A stretch of DNA of 64,000 nucleotides from positions 9,800,050-9,864,049 of the forward strand of contig CP034993.1 of assembly GCA_004026145.2 (NCBI GenBank), in the 5' to 3' direction. Every line of letters begins with the position of its first letter. The first letter of the stretch is position 1. Position numbers and translations under genes: made by a program. The notes beneath the pieces were generated by a model, which searched no databases, was not told the origin of the DNA, and saw only the letters and a list, made by a program, of their open reading frames with translations. Below are positions 49,277-63,900 of the stretch, one piece after another. This DNA is from Takifugu bimaculatus (Eukaryota; Chordata; Actinopteri; Tetraodontiformes; Tetraodontidae).

Positions 49277-52200
49277 AACAATATAAAACTATCTGTCATG
49301 ATCTGATTAACCAGGCAACGCTGTATGGATTAAGCCTCATCGGTAATGAAGGGAAGCTGGGTTTTGCTGAGTCTTCTAATTTGTCTGACAGCAGTGATTC
49401 AGCAAGATTGAAGTGGGGACAGAGGGATGCAGAGCCAGGCAGAAAGGGCTGATGGGTCAGAACATTTGGGAAAGGGCTGGCGTGTGTGGGTGAGAGGGCA
49501 GCTGTGCGCTATATATGAAGCCAGCCCAACCAGTCGGAGCGGGCAGCCAATCTAATCAGATCACTGAGAGAGATAGAGAGGGAGATACAGAGAGTGACAC
49601 AAGGGGAAAGAGAAAGATCTGTTCCTTAGAGTCCTCAGAGGAGCAGATGTAATTTCAGCCCACCAAAAAAACAGCTTAAAATGCTCCTGATCACATTAGC
49701 CAGCCATCATAAAATAGGATTTCTGCACTGTAACAACGAATGCCCATTACAAATTACTTCGGCACTGCAGACCTGTAACTCAATAGGAAGGGGGGATGGG
49801 GTGGGTGGTGAGGGCAAGCAGCGGGCCAGAGATAGGGGATCGATACTTATCAGTAATAATTATATCCTTCCTCCCACTTCTCCAGCCTTTCCTCCTGGAA
49901 CCCCTCCACCCTTAGGGATGCACATGCTGTATCTTAAATTAATCATTGGCAGATTTCTTTACCTGATAGGATAATTAGCATTATAGTATAGGTGCAGCAA
50001 ATCATGATGATGTGGGGCAGTGGTCCAACGAGTGCCAGAGACGTCCCAGATGGGGAAGTGCTGAAGAGGCACACAGCTGAAAGGTAGGCTGGATGAATAC
50101 AATCACCAGCGGATTAAAAGGACTAGGGAGAATAAAACACAAACATGTGTTTCTCTGCATCCTGGATATAATCTATCAAAGACAAATAAAAGCCCGGTGA
50201 AATTCATCACAGCAGTCGAGTTGGAGCACAGAAATCAACATTATGTAAAGAGCACAGGGGGTAGATGAATGAAGTGGAAAATGTAGTGGGAGCAAAAAAC
50301 AGAGGGGAAAGGCAATGTGTTCCTTAGCTGTACCTGTAGATTACAAAATACGAAGTGTTGAAAGCCAATAAGAACCAGCCCCCGTAGCCACACTCGTAAT
50401 GGAGCGCAACTATATTAGACAACATGTGACCATGAATATTGTCTCTGCAGACTAATCAAGATTAAGAATGTAAAATCATGGATTAGGGTCACAAAATGGC
50501 ATAACATCAGCTGGACAATGGCCTAAAATAGAGAAAGTGTCACTTTAAAAAATGTAAAAAATCAAACAATGAATAAAACGTGCACTCTAAACGTCCTTTA
50601 CTCAGTCGAGTGCGACTGAAAGGGGCCTTTTTGCTGTTTTTCCTAACTGACACACATTGAATGAGCGAATAAGGTCACTTCTTTAGTGTTAAATGTATCC
50701 AGACAGGCGATTAGAATCCCGTATCACACAGGAGCACTGAGACAGACCTTGCAAATTTATTAGCTACAACATACTAAAGAGGCAGCTTTAGAGGATGAGC
50801 TGATAAAAGACAAGGATAATATTTGCCTGGAGCCAGGCAAACAGACTAGGTTCCAAGCGTTTGTCAACACAGGATGTGAAAGGCAGGAGGATCAGCTGAA
50901 ATGGAAACACAAGTGCAGACAATGAGAGTGAAACCAAAGGAGAGAAGATGTACAAGGAGGGCTCCTTTTACTGTCACACAGCAGGCATTTTAAAGACGTC
51001 CAAGTATTGGTACTGCCTGACCAAACTCTAAAGGTTCCACTGGCACTCGTGTGCATGTGTGAGTAAGGATATTATAGGACAGTGGCTCAAAAATGGGATT
51101 TAAAATACACTTTTGGTTTAACAAATGACGTGAAGCTGCTCTTGAGCAAGGCTTTGTTGGGGGGGGTGCGAATGTTTGTAGGGATAATCTCATGAGATGA
51201 GAAGTACATATAAAAGACCCTCAGTGGCCCAAGTTTATGGAAGCAACTGATCAAACCTCATCTGGTCCTTCTGAATTCTGGAGGACTTGGAACTTTTAAT
51301 GCAATTGTGCACAGGAATAAATGGCAAGTCCTTGTAGATTTCAGAGTTTCACCAATTCTTTTTTTATGACGCCGATGATCCAGATGTGACACAAAATTTA
51401 CCAAGAGAAATCACTGACCGTGAGAGAGACCGTGTTTCTACCAAACACAATAGAGGAGCAGCTGGAATAAACAGTGCCAACAAAAGCTGAGAGGCAGAAA
51501 GAGCTTCGTCCAGGTGGAGCCTAAGAACTGAAGGACTTTAGGACGCCCCCGTGGGTTGCGTTTCTTTAAATTATATGCTTAATGGTATGACTTGGGGTTC
51601 AGGTAACACACAGGGCATCCTTTAAACATCTGTTATGGGACCTTACATACAAATTGTATACTCATACTTGTGTAACTAAATATTTGGACAGAAAACCTTG
51701 TGAGATCCTTGAGAGAAAAGAACAAGACAATATCAAAAGTGAAATATGCAGGGAGTAACACAAGGTGAAGACTCTTAGCTATATCAAAGAACGCTAGATT
51801 TGAATTATAATTAAAGATCGTATTGTTAGAGAAGCTGGGGTTCTTGGGGTTGTTCAAGCTCTTTCTTCTTAACAACCCCCTCATGGCCAAATGGTCAGAC
51901 GAGCAGCAAGGTCGCAGACGGATGGGAAAAGTCCAGCGTTTTGACTGACAGCTCGCAGACAGAGCCCACCATTGATCTTCATTCAGAGTCTTGCCATCTC
52001 AAGGGTAAATGATAGTGACGGACGAGCCATTCATTATATATGACGTTGCCTTTTGTTGGATTAGCATTTATAAGGTTCAGAGGATAAAATGGAAGCACTT
52101 GTAATTCTTCTGCTTGTTGAAGACAAAGCTGAGAGAGAGCTGCAGAGATCAATTTGTGTTAGAAGCTATTCAAACAAACAAGACCATCATAACTTTGCTG

Positions 52201-55200
52201 CTCCTACCGATAGTGCAGAGGAGACGAATCAGAAGGGTTCATTAGTCGGTGTGTTGTGTGCTAACAGCGTGGGACAGGTGATGGAGCGGGGCGTGATGAT
52301 GCATCAACAACATCAGCCCTGGGTGGTGCCACCTGAAGTTGCAGCAGATGGCACACAGAGCATACGCTAGCAGAAACATATCCACGCTCGCACACATACA
52401 TATTCACAAATGACACACGCAGACGAGCCACTGTGAACATAAATGAAATGCAGGTTCACTATTTTCCTTACAATCTCTCCCTGAATGCAGTAAACACTTT
52501 AATCACTTTAGATCTAATCACCCGGCAGTGCACTGCAGCACGCCTTATTTTCATTCCCACTCTTCAAACGGATCTCATGAGGTCCCACACGGTTAAAATC
52601 TAGATAGCCCTCATTCCTAACAGTAGTGCCACTTTAAAATTGCTGTTGCATAAGTTGTCAATAGTCTGTTCAGATGCACCCCCAAACATAGACAGAGACC
52701 CGTGATGGCAGAATCCGATAGGATCTATGTTCTGCACAAAGAATGGTGCATAATTGCTGAAAATCTACATCAATTCCCCGGCCTGCCTCTCTATTCAGCC
52801 CTCCTGGCTAAATACTATCTTCCACCATTCTTGTTCAGAAATAGTAATTTTATATAATCGCAGAAGTGATCAGAAGAAGGTATGCTAGCACTCAGCCAAA
52901 TATCAGCTATCTCAATCACAGAGGCCTCGTTTAGGAGAGCGGGAGCGGTGTTCGGGAGGCTGGACGTGACATTTGGTGTGCAAGAATTTGCATAATCACT
53001 CTGATGGGGAGCCAAACACTATAATTGCGACCACAATATGGCTGATTTATCCTGCGGGAGAAAAAATCTGATTGTTGTAATGAACTTTCTAAGAGATACT
53101 GTACTTCCTGGCACACACAAACATTATGACTGCAGCTGTGAGGACTCTACCCAGCATGGATTCTGGGAAAGGTGAAATATCTAATTCAGAAGTCAAACTT
53201 TTAGAGTTAAAGGCAGCTTAAATGTACTTTGACACAGACAATTCCCCATACTGGTGTAAGGCCGCCCTACTCATCTACACGAACTGCCGCCGTTCATCAT
53301 TTCCAGTTTGTTCAATGCTGAGGCCACTCAGCCTGGAGATGATGCTGCTCACAGCATCACGTGAGCCAATAAACCTTCCTCAGTTAAGCTCAGCAGTTCA
53401 GCCGTCAAAATATGACGCAGAATCGCTCGTTAGTGATGGAAGACAGTCCTTCCTCCACCGTGGATTTAAGTGCATCTCTGGGGAGACTGATGGGGATTTT
53501 TCTAAGTGCCGATAAACAACATCTAGCTCAAAAGACAAGATCACTTCTGGCTGCTGACAGTTCTTGGAGCTGGAATTCTTTCTAAAAAGTCATACTCTGT
53601 GATGTATAAGCACACATCTCAGCTTGCCTAGCCTATGGACTAGTTTGGGAATGTTAGCCCTCTAATCATCAAGCACTAAGTAATACATGTTATCTATTTT
53701 TCACGTCGCTCTTGACTGTTGCCTCCCTTTCCATCTAGCCCAGTTGGCGTTAACAGTTTTAGCATGTTCTGACAGCACTTGCCTGGAAACAGAATTGATG
53801 GCAGTGTATACGTAGTCCTAGTTATACAGAAGAAGGAACAACATGCAACCACTTGTGGACGCAGCAGGTCATGTTTCAGAGGATAAAATACAACCAGACT
53901 GTTTAGATGTGACTCTGGAGACAATACTGAAAGAAAATACTTGGGAAAATCTTTCTTACTCTTTTACTTCTATTGCTGATTGCTAACTATAACATGGCCA
54001 TGCGTCTCTTTCCTGTCTAGATCCACCACAGACTGTTCAGCTTCTTTTGTGCCATTGTTTAGCCTGATCAACTGGAATTATAGGATCTGGGTTCAAACCA
54101 CATCACCAGGATTATCGAGCATTACAAACACGTCCACAACAAGCAGCAGCTTTCCCCCCTGAAGGGCTCATACATTTTCTTATAGTTACAGCAGCAGGGG
54201 TGAACTATTTCATTCTAGAAACAAAACTGAGTGAAACAAGCAGAATTGCAGACCACATAAATTGCTCGATTAAAGTCATATTTTTGTAGGTGCAGCATCC
54301 TTGAAAGAAGTGAAGTACAGCTTGTTTTATCCAGTGTCTTACAGTCACTTGTTCTAGTGGCTCAGAATCAATTCACTGAGGTACAGGGACGAGGAAGTTG
54401 AGGTGTGCCCGGAGAAGACCGCTTCATTTCTGCAGCACCTTCACTTTTGTTGTAAATAAAACATTATTTCAGATGTTCAATTAAGATAAGTACCCTTAAT
54501 TTAAGATCTTAGTCAATATGCTGCCATCATTATTCAGTCTGTGGAGCACCAGAGCCACAGCTCTTGTTGTGGCCTCACACAATCACTCAGGGGCCCTGGC
54601 AAGAAAGGAAAATCAAATCAAAGTCAATTTCTAGATGCAATCATTTGCTTAACAAGGGAGAGGGGCTGCATGGAAACTGTGGGTGGCGGCTTGTGTTCTA
54701 AATAGGAAATGTGTATTAAATGCGCACAATATCCAAAGTTACTTTTGAGACACAAAGTTTTTTTCTTACGCACTTACTGCAGCTTTCAAGATTCAACCCC
54801 TAAACAACTTCGGAGGCAGATATATATCAAGTCCTTGACAGTATAAAAAGCTTCTGGGCTCTCATCTGATTGTGAAAGGACTTTGTTTGTACTTCGTTAT
54901 AGCGCCGATACAAGATTAGATAAACAATGTGCTATCTGCACCCTGCATCTGTTTGACTCCACAAAATGCACTTTCCAATTCCAATGATGACCTTCACAGA
55001 GGTAGGGCTGCACGACATTACGAGTCAGAAACAAGGACGGACCTACAGGAGGACGCACGTTATCCCACACACGCCTGGGCCTCTTCTGCTTCATCCCATG
55101 TCAAAAATGCATCGGGCCCTGTATAAAATTTGATTTATAAGAACAGTTGACTTAAAGAAATCTCATTAAACTGCAAGAATTCAATGTATTAAATAAATAT

Positions 55201-57821
55201 AGAATTAATGAGCCATACACACACTGAAACAGACATGTATGTAATCCCCATTGCTCTGTTATGGTGTTTTATTAAATAACTGTAGACTTAAGTGAGTCTG
55301 TTCCTCATTGAAATGCTCTCTCCATCAGTTTAATACCACTCTGAAGGTTACCAGCGAGCTCTTGTACCCCCCGGAGGCCGAACGAAAGTGAGCGCTCTGA
55401 GGGCTGTAGTGGGGATCTAAGAGCCCTGGTCACCGGAACCAAAGTGTCCTAAATATAGCTCTGCTTCCCCCTGCGCGGCGCTGCTCCATCATATTAGTCC
55501 AGAGATATAACAGCTGGTGTTCTTCTCCTCTTCTGCCCAGATACATGACCTTGAGCAGTGAGAAGATCAGCAAAACAAAAAGTCGGGTTGTTTTGGCAGG
55601 TTAGCGATACACTTATCCGTATCTGTAGTCAAAACCTCTGGAAAACATCCACAGCATGCTAGCACGACGCTGTAGCACTGCAGTTACTTGCAAGACCTCA
55701 CACATCTATTCCAAGCAGAGATTCTCACCTTCTGCACTTCTAGTGTTAATGAGCTGCTTCATTTGCAAGAAGTCAGGCGCGCGCACTTTGTACCTTTATC
55801 TATCGCCAGTTTTCAATTTGTGAATGTGTAAAAGCAACCGGAAATGGGCAAATATATCCAAGATAAACGGTCAAAATCTATGAACTCACACGGAGGGGAA
55901 GGGTGTGAGCCACTCCATCTGATCAGAACCATCAGTACAACTTGGGGTATCATCACCAAGTTTAAAGCACACGGTGTAAAAGACTTCATTTTTGGACTTA
56001 AAACAGAAAATAAATAAATGAGAGGATGTTTAAAGAGACAAACAACATGATTGAGAGAAAGAGCAGGAGAGCGAGAGAGCAGCTGACAGTGATAGAGACG
56101 GCCCTGGCCTCCACCCTGGTCTCTTGAGTGGCAGGGTCTGTGCCAGCCTGTCAGCCTGTCTGTCATCAGCATTGCTTAGTATTCTCCTTAAGAACATCTG
56201 CCTTCTCATTATACACCCTCTCTTGTTCTGGACTGACATGTTTTCTTTACATCAATATTTTCATCACAGCTCAAATGGCCTCTTTTCTGCCCTTCCAAGA
56301 ACAGGAGGGCAGCAGCCTTCCCGGTCATGTACTTTGAGCCGGAGTAATATTTCATAAGAAACTTTCTTTATCCTGTATGATGCTGCGATACGATAGCGGC
56401 AGAGGAAACAAATGACCACGGCACGTTTTATCAGAGTGACGGAGAAAATACGCTGATACAGTAAAGGGCTCTACCTGCTGCTCTGAGCCACTCTTTTCAT
56501 ATCTCAAGTGCTTTCCCAACCAAGTTTAATTTCCTTTAAAAGTCGACATTATCAGAAGCCAAGGTTAAAGGAGCGAGCCAATTTAATAATGATCTTAGCT
56601 GTTCTATCTTGCTGGCTGGAGGATAAAGCAGCCAGCCAAAACAAGATCAAGAAAAAGGGCTATTAGTACTGCAGTGTCATTGTGTCTATGAAGAGGATCA
56701 GAAGGAAAAACGAAAGAAAACAGAACAGAATAGAAAAGTTCTGCTTGACTTGACACTTTTCTTGTCGTCCAGATATGCAGTTGTATGCAGAGCAACATTT
56801 TGCTGCGTTATTAATATGTCTTCATTTTGTTTTAATTATTAAAGCGAATGGGAGTAAAATGATAAACCAGGGTTATCGTTTGAAAAATGTGTTTATCCCA
56901 AAGCTCACCAATCCAAAATAGATGTATTTTTTCAAAGGTGCCCACTGTGGATGTACCCAGACAGCCGACCCCTGCACAGAAAAAACACTCAGTAAAGTAG
57001 CTCGAGCAGAGTTTCTTCCCGTAATTGGGTGCGAACATTGTTTCCTGTAATATTACACTTCTGTGAGGGGATCTCCTCACCGAGCCGGTGCTTTCATGTA
57101 TCCTATTCCATATTATCTGTCAACTTTTCAAAAGCAGGCAGGCTGTCAGTGGTGCCAAAGCCCCCTGCTCACAGTGTCACTCTCATTATAGGCCTAAAAA
57201 ACAAGACAGATATTCAATTTAGATAAGTCCCCAGACCACGCTTCCCTCGCCTACATGAGACAATGCTCTATTTCTCTTCACCATGCTCCAAAGAACATGG
57301 ATGCGGCATTGTCCGTCACTCCAACCGGGCTAAGCAGAGGAAATGTCCAATTATGGATTGAAAGGCCAGCGAGGAGCAGAGTGAAGAGACGGTAGGGAGA
57401 GTGGGTATGAGGTACATTTATAAAGAGACTCTGCTGTTTGTTGGGTCGCCGTGTTTTGATATTTATCTAAACTCCAGCAGAAAAGTTGATTTCCTTGGAG
57501 TCTCGAACAACTCGCGAGGGGAAAAGTGAGGTAAGGGAGAGCTGGGGAGAGCCAGCAGCCTCAAACAGCCAGAAACACCGACACAATGAAAGGTGTCAAC
57601 AGACAGAAAACAGAGAGAAACGCATCTCTGACAGGCTTCAATGGCCCCCCCATACCACCTATGGAGGCGGGAAATAATTAGGCGAGAGGAAAAACCGCTC
57701 ATGCACACAAACAAAGCCAGCAGTCAGCCAGTCACTTTCAAACTAATAAATAAGCAGTCAAAAATCACTTGGTGGAATGTGCTGACTCTTACCAGACGCC
57801 GACAATAGAGTGAATTCAAAG

Positions 57822-57852
57822 AAATAATATAAATAATATTATATGAAATAAT
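57822..57852. other. shared AT-rich contig end, copy B
   Basis: The same AT-rich terminal bases as at 33517-33547, directly before gap 2. Confidence 0.7.
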
Positions 57853-57952
57853 NNNNNNNNNNNNNNNNNNNNNNNNNNNNNNNNNNNNNNNNNNNNNNNN
57901 NNNNNNNNNNNNNNNNNNNNNNNNNNNNNNNNNNNNNNNNNNNNNNNNNNNN
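57853..57952. other. 100-N scaffold gap 2
   Basis: A second run of exactly 100 N. The left edge is the same sequence end as at gap 1. The right edge begins at the equivalent of A 14894, which is not the unit start seen after gap 1. The two gaps therefore do not flank identical unit junctions, as a clean tandem array might be expected to show. Confidence 0.99.
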
Positions 57953-60900
57953 GCTGTTTCAGCAGAAATGATGACAAAGGTCAATGTTGGAAATGTGCTG
58001 GTGGGTCCATGAGGGTCCTCACCCCGCAGCCTTGCAAGACCTATATTTAGTTCGCCCCAGAAGAATATCAATCACTTCCTGCCCTCCACAACTGCCATTT
58101 TTACAGTCAGTCAATTTGCCAGATATTTGCTCATGCAGACTTGAGAGCGCACACGACTATATGTGCTCATTTCTGCACAGTCAATTCAGACCTGATGATC
58201 TATAGATTTCACCGCAGCCTTGACCTTTCACCCAAGAGCACCAACACTTAATTACTTTATCTTGTGGGCTTTCTGGGTCAGAGCATGTGTAGTGTCTAAG
58301 ACATTAGGTGACAGTATTCTTTATTTTTAAGTGCCAAAAAGAAAGAAACCTACAGTGGATCATTGTTGAGACAGATCTTCCCACTTCCATGTCTCCTGCG
58401 TTCACCAGGAGCACTCCTCAGTAACTCCTCTGATTGGTTTGATGACCTAACTGATCCTCTTTAGATCAATTTCCCATATAGAAGCTAAATATGATATCTA
58501 GAATAACAGTACTGCCCTAATGCATCTCCAAAGCCTAAAACATGTACATTTTAGCGCTTCCTCTTATCATGGGGTATTTTTCAGCATTCTTAAACCTCTG
58601 GATACGTGCTTCGATAGGTCAAGAGCATTTTCTGGGTGACTCTGACTGAGTGGCTGTAAAAAGGCAATCTCCTCTGCATGTAGCTCATCAACACACACAC
58701 ACAGGTTTACATACAAGCATGAACGTACATGCCTCCTTCCAACTGAGACCATTAAAATGGGGCAAAGCATTTTATTACAGTGACTTGCTTTCTGTAAGAC
58801 ACAACTATTTGTTGCATTATGTGTCTGCAAATGATGAAAAAGGATCTAAATTGACAAAGCAGCTACGCTACAGATGAGCACAGGCGAGAAAATAAAGAAA
58901 GGAAAAGTAATAGGAGAGTGGCTCAGAGTCACAGGATGAACAATGACATAAATATCCTAATGGTTTGGGAGGAAACGCTGTGGCCATTTCCACAAGGAAT
59001 CGCTATCACTCTCATAGAGAGGAGGGAAAAGACAGAACGCTGCCCACAATCTATCAGATGCATGATGGATTTAAAATGTGGGGTAACCTCTAAAACATCA
59101 CACGTACAAAAAGTGATAGTTTTCCCTCAGTTGACTGATTACAGTCTGATAAGCATAGAAAACACCACACCCATCATCGACTGGCAGCAAAACAGATCAA
59201 TACAGCCCCACCAGCACACACCAGATAAAGTAACACACATCTGAACAAAAAAAGCATGCTTTAATCCAAGAAATGCTACCAATCATACCAACATCAGAAG
59301 CAGCCAAGTAAACACAGGAAACTTTAAAACTAGTTAACAGAAACGAAGAAAGATTTGATCAGGAATCTTTTTATCGATGCTTGATTAATGCATGACCCTG
59401 TTCTTTGTGAGACAAAATTATGCTTCAGTTCTGTCCGCTCAGCCAAGATTTGTTCAAAAATTCTGATTTATTAAGTGTCTTTGGGCAACAGAAAATGGTA
59501 AACCTTGGTCAAGTGAAAGATCCCTGACAGATCAATCATCTTGAATTTTTCAAAGACATCAGATAGAATATCTGATAAAAAAATTCTGCCTCTGCTGGTG
59601 TCATGGGCGAGGATTTAAAAAAAATAATATAGTTCCCACTGAGACAATGAGACCATACGGGACACTCAGTCAAGCTCTAAATCCCTGTGAATTGGTGCAA
59701 GTCACCAATTCCACCCTCGAAAGCTTTGGCAGGAATGGGATTCATATGACTGAGGCCACTGGCTTCACCCCATGAGCCCCAGGAAGAAAAGGTGGTCTAC
59801 AAAGAACGGTCGGCAAATGGACCTCCGGCTTGATTAAATGGTCACTGAGTCCAGAAAGCAGCACTGATGTGATCTGTTGACCTTGTACTGCCCTGGAAAA
59901 AAACTTTTTTAAAGAAATGATTAAATGAAAGCACCTTCAAAAGGAGCCTGGAGGGGCCAAGAGAGAAGTGGATGGACTGGTGGGAGGGTACAAGGTCCCC
60001 ACTTAGCAGGAACACTGAAGGAGGGGAAATGGGTTTGAGTGGAGGTGAAAGTAGGCTCAGACCCAATAACCACTGGTAAAAAAGTAGAAATCAAGGAGAA
60101 AAAGAGAAGAGGGCGAGACAGAGGTTGTAGCCCAGGGACGCAGGACGTGGAGAGGAACAACCTAAACACCGTCTCCTTAAACCCTTCACTTTCATCCTTG
60201 CCAAACATTTCCGGAGGTTCATGAGGCCTCTCCTGGGAGCAAACATATCTGAGATTCAATTAAAGGAAAAGACCTCACACTCTCACGCTCCACTGCAGAT
60301 GAGTGCTGACTAAACAAAAGGAACGGACGCAAACTCACGCAGATGCAGAGCAGGATGGAAGCCTGTCAGATCCCTCAGAAGCAAAGATACTCGGAAAAAA
60401 AAAAGATTCGATCTGAAAACTAACTTGTAAGATCAACTGTTCATTTTACCAATTATGAGAAGTGTGCAAAGGCCTCCGAGGTCAACACGCGGTGGTCACA
60501 AAGCAAAGCAATGCTGCATTTACTGCAGCGACGTATGTCACTGTCAGATTGAATATATGCTCCTGTCCTGTGAGGGAGGGTATACACCCGCACCCCTCAA
60601 AGCTGCTGCACATAAAGATCACTCAAAAAGACAAGTAAAATGAAGTCGTTTAAAAAGGGCTACTTTTTTATCATGTGAAAACGTGACTCTTTATCATTTG
60701 AAACACATCAAGGGTGTTTGTGCAATTCCTCGCACTGCCAGAGGGGGGAGAAGGACGTGTTTCCGCAGCTTTTCCCCTCCTCTGCCTCTCCCCTTAAACA
60801 TATGAAATCATTAAATCCTCCTAATGGGGTGTTGGTTACTGCAGTTGCCACTTATTTAAGGCCAAGGCTGAGGATTTCAGAGAAATGGACCGTTTCAATC

Positions 60901-63900
60901 AGAGGTCCTGTAATCACACAGACGTTTTTACAGCAATCAGCGGACAGAGGAGGTGGCTGGGAAAGCAAGGACATTGCCGTCTCTGAAGGAGAGGCACTCA
61001 AATCATGCCTCCATAAGGCCTGATTAAAAGAAATTTAGTGTCACGCAGCCATGACACAACAAAACACAGGGAGAAAAAAGAAGAGAAGAGAGCTGAGATG
61101 TTAGAATGTTTTGTCTCTGAAGGATTATCCTGACAATTTCTCTGCTCGAACCATAATCCATCCATATCAGTCGTCACGTTCAAAGGGGTAAATTGGAACG
61201 TACTTTAAGACGACTAAATGGAGAGTTTGTTAAATGGAAAGCTTTAAGACCAAAGAGAGGCACGCAGGAGGCAAAGCAAAGTGAGCTTTAAGTGTCTTTG
61301 TCTCCCTGACTGAGTGAGCCGTCGCTGCAGAGAATACCTCTGAGGATATTTGAGCTGCTTTGTTGCAAATTAGGCTTCTGTTCTGAGCCATTTCCCCTCA
61401 AAATATCAGAGAAACCTCAAAAGCATCGATGATTATTCCAGGTTGGGAAAAGGGAGACAGACAAGATTTCCCTGGCAGTTGGAGACAGATGCCATATACT
61501 GTATATGTCTGAATCAGAACAGGGTTTTTACAGTAACTACATTAGTGAGAGGTTGAAAGAGCGGTGGAACTAGAAGAGTTTATGAAATTACACAGCTCCT
61601 GCTTCCAGGACCAAATATAAAATATTCTATTTTTACTGTACATATGCTATATCAGGACACACCATAAATGATATAAGGAGTCAGCAGCTGAGGAGTCCCA
61701 CCCTGTTTACGCCAATTGACCGTTCTCAAAAAATGAGTGTAGGATTTTTACACGGATAATTCTGATTGGTTGCTCAGGACTGACACATTAAGGAACGGGA
61801 GCTACAGCGCAGCAGTCATTATGCGTGGTGACAAATGACTCGCAGTGTTATAGCAGGAAATTCCATGGTTGCTTTTGCCAAACTTTACGTATCACTTTAA
61901 TTATTGTCTCCGTTTTTAAATAATGATCTCAGTAAGTCTGTTTCCCTGTTATCTGGTTAGGGTTCGGGTTAGTGCTACACTAAGTGCAACCATGTGTGTT
62001 CCCCTCTAAACCTCTGAACGGTTATTTTACACATTAGTACAGTGGCTACAATCTCTGTTAAGACCCTGACAAAGGCGTGAAGCTGGGACAAGCTGCTTCC
62101 AGGACGATGACAATGACAGTGAAGGCAGCGTTGTACCACACTGATGAAAGCGGAAGTCCGGAGGTGGACGATCACATACAAAACATACAGCCTGGCTCCT
62201 GAGGAAGCCGAGAGAGTGGCATCAGGGGAGCAGAGGTACGGGAGGATGGAAGGTGACTTTCATGCGCAGCGGCGGCCTGACACAGGCAGTCCTTGTTAGC
62301 AGAAGTCTCATGCTAACAGCGTCCACGTACAACTCCTTTAGAAGCATTTTCTGGCAGTCTCACTGTCTGTCGGTCTGTCTGGAGCCTGTTCTGGGCCAGC
62401 TAGCAGCCAGATATCATTATCTCCTTGACTCAGGGCAGAGTAATCTCTCTGCCTGCTCCTGCTTTATTGAGTTGGATAAATATAATATGTGACTCACAGC
62501 CATTATCTACTACAGAACAGCCCTATTTATCCAGCAGGCAGAAGCCTTTGGTGCATTTAAACTGGCCTCCCTCTCTTTGATGGAACTACACTCAAGTGAT
62601 GGAAGCCTTTGAACAGTCATTCATGGGATTCGAACCAGTGGAGAAATCAGCACCACCAATTGAATCTTTCATGTATACAAACCGGGTGAAACTGAACATT
62701 CAGCCCATGGTTGTTAGTGCCAACCAAAATGCCAGGGAGAAAAAAAAAATTTTGACTGATTCACAGTTTCAACAAAAGCTTTACCTTTCCAAAATTAAGA
62801 TGGATGAAACGTATATCGCTCAGCTGTAGTATGACTGTACGCATCAGTCAATATGCTAGCTAACATGTCATAGTGGGGAGAAAAAGGCAGAGAGAGGGGT
62901 GACAGAAAGGCTACCCTCTCTTGTCTCGGTCTCTCTGAGGGGTTGGCAGGCAGAGAAATAGATCACTGGTCCATGACAGTTCAGTATGACCCCACGCTAT
63001 CACGCAGTATGCTGTCTGTGGAATAAGCTCCTTGATGCAAGTCGTTTCCAGACCATCCACAGCCCAGCTATTTAACTGCAAACCTCCACTTCTCTGCTGA
63101 TAGATTCACATACATTTCCTCCGCTGACATCCGTGCACCGTCCTTGACTGCTCTTAATGTTAATGAGAGGATATTACATTGAGGAGTTATTTCAGAGACT
63201 TAATCACAGGACAGTGCAGTGTGCGTGTGAGAGGGGTTCGCCGGCCGTGTGAAGGACTTGCCCGCCTTCTGCTGAATTTATGTTGAGACGGGCTCCAGTC
63301 CAACTGCCTGCCTGTCCCTGAACCAGCATAAGCAGGTCAAGACACGGAATGAATGCAATGAATAATTGTTTTAGTTGAAAGATTTAGGGGGATGAGGATG
63401 AGACTGAAGGCTTGGGCCTGGCGATATGTTGTTCTCAGCACACATGTGACTGCCATCAGTCAGTGGGGATTATCACAAAAACCTTCTTCTCTATTTTCTG
63501 TAATTCTCATTTGCTTCATTACATGCCTCCTACTGCATTCGTCCCTCTTAGAATCATCCACTATCAGCCATTTCTAAATAACACCAATATTAACATTCTT
63601 TTCAGATAAATACATTCTAGAAAAGAATACTTTGCATGTCTTAATGATAGAACTCAATATACCCAGGTAATGAGTGCAAATGTGCATTTCACTAATGAAA
63701 CTGTGATTGATTTGTATCATCTGGCTAATCTCTGTGTGCAGTTTTGCAAAGTTTAAGCAAGTCAGTAAAAGTCAAATGAAAGAGAGAATGAGATGAAAGT
63801 GGAGGAAAAAAAAAAAGAAACAGCGTCTCCTTTTCAAATGTCCCCGCTGTCAGTGCAATGCATTACAGGGATACAAAGCAAGCCATTACAGCTTAGCATT

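Larger units (their letters stand above)
33648..57852. repeat. copy B of the ~24.2-kb block
   Basis: This is a full-length second copy of 9361-33547, same strand and order, 24,205 bp against 24,187 bp. Differences from A include microsatellite lengths (for example the AC tract at 34908-34938), a 4-bp GAGC expansion near 47465, scattered substitutions, and a cluster of one-base indels in about 53.4-55.5 kb. It ends on the same AT-rich bases as copy A and then meets another 100-N gap, so both of its edges are contig ends. Confidence 0.97.
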
